Source: Paramecium tetraurelia (Eukaryota; Ciliophora; Oligohymenophorea; Peniculida; Parameciidae). From it: DNA of 64,000 nt. The notes below the pieces were generated by a model that ran no database searches, had not been told where the DNA came from, and saw only the letters and a list, made by a program, of their open reading frames with translations. Location of the stretch: positions 186,001 through 250,000 of the forward strand of contig NW_001799624.1 in the NCBI RefSeq assembly GCF_000165425.1. The letters are read 5' to 3'. Positions 58,401-64,000 of the stretch are shown here, piece after piece. Within the stretch, counting starts at the first letter, position 1. Each line of letters starts with the position of its first letter. The translations under genes were made by a program, and so were the position numbers.

Positions 58401-59391
58401 CTATTTGTCACCCATTAACAAGGAGAAAATGCACCAAAAATATTTCCACTTTTTGATTTAAATATCATTAATAAGTTTGATTGATTATTTACTTTATTCC
58501 AAAAGGCTTATCCATTCAATCCATCTCGATAACTCAAATATATTTTTTAATAATTAATATTTATTTTATTTATTTTGGATAAAATTGTACAAAGAATCTT
58601 ATATTAGTATTACTCTTACAATAATTATGTTTCCAAAAAATTAAATTATTTAAACGTTATTAAATTTATTTACTCTATGAGCCCTAATTAGCTAATGCTA
58701 AATGATTTCAATTAATCTTGCAACTTTTGACATTCTGGATAATATTATTATTTTAAATCTTTAAATTCTATTCTTAAATACTTCATTTTATCAAATAATT
58801 AAAGATATAATTCTGTATGATCCATCTTTTTAAGATCTTGCAAATATTAATATAAAATCTTTTCATTCTATTCCATAATTTGAGTGTTTATTGAATCTCC
58901 TAAATTTTCAAGATTTTCTATTATTTATTTAAATTAATCAAATTTGATTAACTATTATTTTTTATATAAATTACTTTTTCTAATTCATCCTTAAATTTCT
59001 ATTTCATATTTAGAAATTACTTTGCATAATATTCTAATTCTTGTTAGACTAATTGGAAAGAATTTTAAATGTTGGTAATTTGAGTGTTGATATCTTTGAG
59101 AATATTTTTTATGCAGTTCTCATTAAGTTTATCAAATTCATTTAATTTTTATTTTGGTTAAGTGGAATAATTCATATTGGGAAGAAGTAATTAAGGAGAT
59201 TTAAATGCCTTATAGATTAAATTTTGAAATTATACACTCTTAATGTGAATTAATCTTTAAATATTCAGATTTTAGTTTATCTCATATAATTACAAGCAAC
59301 ATTCCTCGCAAATAAATTCTGCTTTATCTTAATCTAGTTTGATATAAAGAATGTAAGATCCTTTATGTTTCAAGCATGGTATAAAAGGCAT
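58088..59391 (-). CDS. TLDc-domain protein, intact copy
   Basis: Minus strand, ATG 59391 to TGA 58088-58090; a 23-nt intron leaves 426 aa. N terminus MPFIPCLKHKGSYILYIKLD, QDKAEFICEECCLQLYEI has the C..H / C..CC pattern. Then coiled coil (LYLQLFDKMKYLRIEFKDLK). The TLDc domain covers about the last 150 residues: LNGQAFWNKVNNQSNLLMIF, KSKSGNIFGAFSPCQWVTNS, QHAIYCYQSYGPTFGGGHDI, LGHSYSCEQYQISNKSTHLF, TPNIVECEIFMLTFA. It keeps the conserved G-G-G-H-D and final E-C-E-I-F. The architecture is zinc-motif, coiled coil, TLDc. Function in ciliates unknown; a cytoskeletal or membrane adaptor is a guess. This is the copy to compare with its two damaged neighbours. Confidence 0.8.
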
Positions 59392-59677
59392 TTGAAATAT
59401 AAATATTATATAATTTATTAAATTAGAATTTCAGATAAATTGTAAAATAATAAACAAATGCTTGAATCCCAAGAATCTAAATTGCTTATATCTATTCTGT
59501 AGATTCAAGAAAAAGAGAGACCTATTTATTTATTTGTGAAAAATTATAGAATAATCAACAGAAATAATTCAAATACTATTTTGTGGAGCATCAATAGTAA
59601 ATAAAGAATATTAATAAATTAATTAACTTAATATATTTAATAAGAATAACAAGTGATTCTCATTATAAATTAATAAA

Positions 59678-61186
59678 TCAATGCTATTTTTTTAAGTGTT
59701 ATTAAATCATATGTTATTTTACTAGTAGGTTATGTTATAAATTTGATATTTTATCATCTGTAGTCTAATTACCAGTTGCTTTATTGAACCTATCAGTATA
59801 AAGCTTTCTTTTGTCTTCATAAAGAAATTTATTATTAGATTTTGGCTATGGGGATTACGTAATTTGTGTTTGAAGAAATGAACTAATTTGGCCTTATGGA
59901 AATACAGAGTGTGTTTCTTACATTCTAGCTCCATCACTAGGCGTTCTGACATGTTAATAAGTAATCATCATATTAGAAACAAATTATGGACTCTATTATA
60001 ATAGATCATCTTGTGGAGTTAAATTCTGTTTCAATGTCCTTTCTTCCAAATATTGAGCTAGCTTTTCTCTCAATGCAGTTGAATCTTCTTTGACTAATCT
60101 AGGTGATGTATAAATGTGTTAATGACTCTATTCTAAAACAAGCTTCATCTCTAACATATCTCTAAAAAGATGATCAACTTTTGGATGTTTCTTAAAATAC
60201 TCCAGAGGTGGTTAAGTTACTCTGTATTTATCGAGTAATCTTTATCCTTTTCCATTATCTCTGCTTTCTTTCATTTAAGTTAAGGTAGTTCTAGGTTCAT
60301 CTAGACTTTTTAAGACGTTCGATACTTTAGCTTAATTAAAGTTATGTGATATAATTTAGTGTGTAACTAATTTGGCTCTTGGAGTAGCTTTATTGCTAAG
60401 GTTTAAGAGTGAATTAATAGATGGTGATAATTGGTTGAGATTGAATTTTATGGAGTTTGGAAATCGACCACTTCTATCTGATCTATTTTCCAGTCTAGTT
60501 AATTATTATGGGGGTTGTTCAACAAGGATGGGTTCACTTTATTATTTCTTCTATTTTTTTCTAAATCTTAACTCTTTTTAAAATTAAGTGGCGCCTTAGA
60601 CTTAGGTTAATTCTGGTATGCTAACATTAGGGAATAAGTTAGTTTAAGTTTGTTGCATCTATTATTTTTTGAGATTCTTTTTTTAGAATGAATTGAGTCT
60701 ATAATCCAAGTATCTGTTGTTAAGATACATATCGACTTGTTATTAAACGAATTCATCTGAGACATAGAATCCATTAATATAATACAATAGAACATGGTAA
60801 GAGTTGAAAAGGAATCTTTGATCAATTTTGTTTCTTTCTTCTTGTGTTTGTAATTTAAATATTGTGCTGTGTATTAAAAACCAGACTGCTATTAAGATGA
60901 AACTTACCATTTCATCTTTTGGTTAAGGTAGTTCATTGAATATCTTCCAATATTGCAAATGCAACTTATGACTTAATTAATAATTCTGTTTCATAAGCAC
61001 AGTCGTGTTTACTAATTCTAAACATGTCAATACGAATTCAACAAAAGATTCCAATTGCAAACATTCGCAATACTTCTGTCGTAAATGTGGTTTACTCATC
61101 TCTACTTTTAATACGCAATCTGCATGTTGATAATTCAGATAGCTTTCCAATGATTCTCTAATGATTACTTCACTATTATCTAACAT
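59678..61186 (-). CDS. Coiled-coil protein with LisH-like start
   Basis: Minus strand, ATG 61186 to TGA 59678-59680; a 19-nt intron near 60890 plus at least one more, about 480 aa. The first 60 residues, MLDNSEVIIRESLESYLNYQ, ADCVLKVEMSKPHLRQKYCE, resemble a LisH-type dimerisation helix pair, as in centrosome and ciliary proteins. The middle is Ser/Asn-rich. The C-terminal half has PPLEYFKKHPKVDHLFRDML, EMKLVLEQSHQHIYTSPR, LREKLAQYLEERTLKQ. No family is certain. The region 60590-60800 contains two competing frames, so exon limits there are approximate. Confidence 0.55.
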
Positions 61187-61362
61187 ATTATTATTAATAA
61201 ATTATGAGTTATATTGAATAATATCATTAAAACAAGAAAGAATGCTACTGAATCTCTAATAATACGACTAATAGTTCTGGTCTACTCAAATACTCAATGA
61301 AATCTAAATCCCTAACAATATAATATAAAAATGCTTTATTATATTTTAAAATTTGAACGTTA

Positions 61363-63190
61363 ATGAGCAATGCTGATATTCAACATACTGAAACCCATAC
61401 TTAAAGAAGGCCTACCACTGCTTCCCTTCAACACTCAGTTTAGAATTCTCATCCAATATCCCCTCTGAAATACGATTATTTGGTCACATAGCACACTCAA
61501 AATTCTATATCACCATTGAGATAATCAAATTAGAAGAATAGATTTGTACAACCATTTAGTTCCTTAGCCATAATATCAAAATAATAAATTGATAATGACT
61601 ATAAGAAACTCTCCTTGCAATCTCCTGCTCAAGTCTTCGTAAATGTAACCAAATTTTTATATTAAGTGTTTACCACCAAAGGCGCCTGAATTGTATAGAT
61701 CTACAAATTCCCCAACAAGAATTGGGTAATATAATTCTAAGACTCAAGTTTCAGAAAGAGGAATGGATGATAAATTATCTGAATTTTCACTCTAGCTCGT
61801 TAATTAACAAACAGTTGAGGATAGACTAAAAATGCAAGATGCAAATCTATTGCAGTTCAAATAGATTAAATTCAATAAACACAGAAATAGTGACTAAGAT
61901 TTCAAGACTTAATAGAATAGATTATCTGTAAGGGATGAAAACATCCAACAATCTATTGCCTATAGTTAACACACAACTAAAAATGGTTACAACAATTGTG
62001 ATTTACAAGGCAAATATGATAAGCTAAAGGAGGAATATGACTTATAACATAAGTTCCTATAAGAGAAAGAGAAAGCCTATAATGACCTCTAATTAAAGTA
62101 TTAATAGTTATAAAGATTACAATAATAATATCAATCCAATAACTCAGAATCAGATTAACAAACTATAAAATAATTAAGAGAGAAGCTACTACTGAATGAA
62201 GAGAAATTATAAGAATACTCAGTTGTACAGTTTCAAATCCAATCATTAAAACAGCAAAAGGCAGAAGTGGAAATGAAATAAAATAGATTATTAACTGAAA
62301 ATTAATAATTAAAAAATGAACTAACACAATTATAATAGTCATTATCAAATTGTAAGACCTAGGTGACATAAGTAAAGGAACTTGAATTGTTAGTGGAAGT
62401 ATGTTAAAATGATTAGGATGGATTTATCAAATCTTTAGAAAGCAAAGATGCTGAAATTTAATACTTAAAAAATAGATTACAAACTTCATAGGAACAACTA
62501 TTGAAATTCAAATCAGACAATCTTAAGCTATTTAATGAATTGTAGAACTTACAATAAGAGATCAAGAATATGTAATCAGCTGTTTTGTAGTCCCAGGAAG
62601 TCATGAAAACAAATTAATAACTTACTTTAGATATTGAAAATTTAGAATTAAGCAAGAATGTGTTATAAGAACAAATGGAGAACATTCTTGATCAATATAA
62701 GAGATTAAGTAGCATCAATGAAACACTGAAATAATAGTATTAATCATCTCAACAAGAAGTTAATTAATTAAAAACTATATTTGAGAATGAGAAATAAAAT
62801 TATGAATAATAAATTTAAGATCAGAAGTACGTGATTGAATAACAGGACAACGATTTGTAAAATGCCAAGATGGAGAATGAATCCAATACCTAAAAAATTA
62901 GTGAATTGACATTATATTATCAAGCTCAATTTGCAGAACTATAGCAATCTTTGGATAATTGGTTTAGATAATAAATTGAGACTGAACTTAAGAAAGTTGT
63001 AGATCCAATTACAGAAGAAAGAGACTACTATTAAGAGAAATTTAAGGAGGCAATGCAAAAATGTGAATCATTGGAAGATCAGAATTAGGATATCATTGCT
63101 GAATATGAATCATTAACTAGCAAACATTTAGAGTTGAAGATGTTGTTCGATTAGATTAAGACGATTTCCTAAACTTAATTGAAGAACTGA
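61363..63190 (+). CDS. Long coiled-coil protein
   Basis: One 28-nt intron leaves 599 aa, ATG 61363 to TGA 63188-63190. The first ~95 residues are Ser/Thr/Gln/Pro-rich (MSNADIQHTETHTQRRPTTA, HPISPLKYDYLVTQHTQ). After the intron: CLPPKAPELYRSTNSPTRIG. From about residue 190 to the end it is almost continuous coiled coil: GKYDKLKEEYDLQHKFLQEK, LREKLLLNEEKLQEYSVVQF, LTLDIENLELSKNVLQEQME, YESLTSKHLELKMLFDQIKT. Such proteins in ciliates often sit at basal bodies or cortical fibres, but no specific orthologue is recognised. The intron joins two frames that are each clearly coding. Confidence 0.7.
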
Positions 63191-63238
63191 ATTGCACAAT
63201 TATACTTATTATAATTATATATTAAAATAGTTAAAATA

Positions 63239-64000
63239 ATGCTCAAAAAATATCTCTCGTCGTATTATTCTAACGAATAAATAAGATCCAAAAAAGTCAA
63301 TCTAAAGCCCAAACTAGACTTTTAAGGATTTACTAAAGCAAGTATTATTATTGTAGCACCTTAGAATTCATTAATTAAGATTTAACTTAAAGAACTATAG
63401 ATTATAGTTCTCCAAAAATTAAACTCAATTTGGGGTCCATTGATAATCAACATCCCCCAATTATTAAGCCTCAAAGTAAACAGACTAATTTAAGTCTATA
63501 TGCACAATAAATATTGTCTAGTAATTAAGTAAATTCATCATAGAGAATAATAATCAATCATCCATCGACAATACACCTAAGAAAGGATTGGATCTACTCA
63601 TAACAAAGAGGGATGAAGCATACAAATATAGATCTGTTTCATAAACACAAAGAAATCAATTAATTAAGCGATAAAGTAGTGAAGAAAAATGTAAATCAAG
63701 TGAACGAATCAAAGTTATAGATGTATTTAATTAAAGTCCTAAACATAACAAATAACCAACATCTTATTAAACATATATAACAAGCAAAGAAATCTTGAAA
63801 GTTAAACTTAAATAACAACAATAGAACATACAAAGCAAATCTTCCAAGATCTCCATTCATATCGTAACATTTTATATGCTATTATAGAATAATGCCTAAT
63901 AGTAATAATGTATTAAATAACCTATCTCAAGTAGACTTAATGAATCTAGAGATATACTATCTTAAATGAGAAGGAACTCTATAAATACCTAAAAGTTGAA
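63239..64000 (+). CDS. Basic Ser/Gln/Lys-rich protein, 3' end cut by window
   Basis: ATG 63239 (MLKKYLSSYYSNEQIRSKKV), joined by a 23-nt intron to FINQDLTQRTIDYSSPKIKL, NLGSIDNQHPPIIKPQSKQT. A second small intron (about 17 nt) leads to NNQSSIDNTPKKGLDLLITK, RDEAYKYRSVSQTQRNQLIK. The frame is still open at the right edge. Highly basic, no domain recognised. It may encode a disordered cytoskeletal or nuclear protein. The second intron is shorter than usual and could be wrong. Confidence 0.5.

Overview
The window reads as macronuclear DNA of a ciliate, most probably Paramecium. Conserved proteins can be read on both strands only if TAA and TAG are decoded as glutamine and TGA is the sole stop. 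Coding frames are interrupted by very small GT...AG introns, mostly 20-31 nt. Genes are tightly packed on both strands, base composition is strongly AT-rich, and no telomere repeat is seen. The species call is an inference; the code and intron sizes are read directly. For many genes, exon lengths with the proposed introns removed sum to a multiple of three with one terminal TGA.

Layout. 0-6 kb: a cut-off gene, an ALBA/RGG RNA-binding protein, a MORN-repeat protein, an unknown gene and radial spoke protein 9. 6-15.3 kb: two tandem DENN-domain genes, then a FYVE-containing PIKfyve/Fab1 lipid kinase. 15-23 kb: a 5S rRNA gene, a CFAP210-like ciliary coiled-coil protein, a CNBD channel-like protein, an HP1-like chromodomain protein, an alpha/beta hydrolase and a second 5S gene. 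23-31.5 kb: CFAP77, an RBBP4/MSI1-type WD40 protein, a large C2-like protein and a three-repeat MYB factor. 31.5-38.2 kb is unusually gene-poor: an acid-ceramidase-like amidase, two small related helix-turn-helix genes and several apparent gene remnants. 38-50 kb: an EF-hand/armadillo protein, a membrane RING protein, a RanBP2 zinc finger, a third 5S gene, a DHHC palmitoyltransferase, a coiled-coil protein, a Q-SNARE and an AGC kinase. 50-64 kb: a basic low-complexity protein, a PX protein, a small secretory-pathway membrane protein, a cluster of three TLDc-family genes, and several coiled-coil proteins, the last running off the window.

Themes. There is no operon logic, but two kinds of work recur: cilium/axoneme structure (RSP9, CFAP77, CFAP210-like, possible BBOF1-like) and membrane traffic or phosphoinositide signalling (two DENN, PIKfyve, PX, SNARE, DHHC). 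Two chromatin proteins (HP1-like, RBBP4-like) and a MYB factor are also present.

I found no clearly undescribed multi-gene system. The most unusual points are the gene-poor island with paired HTH mini-genes, the TLDc cluster with a premature TGA and a domain-less copy, a channel-like protein without a recognisable selectivity filter, the overlapping gene boundaries, and three identical dispersed 5S units with shared flanks.
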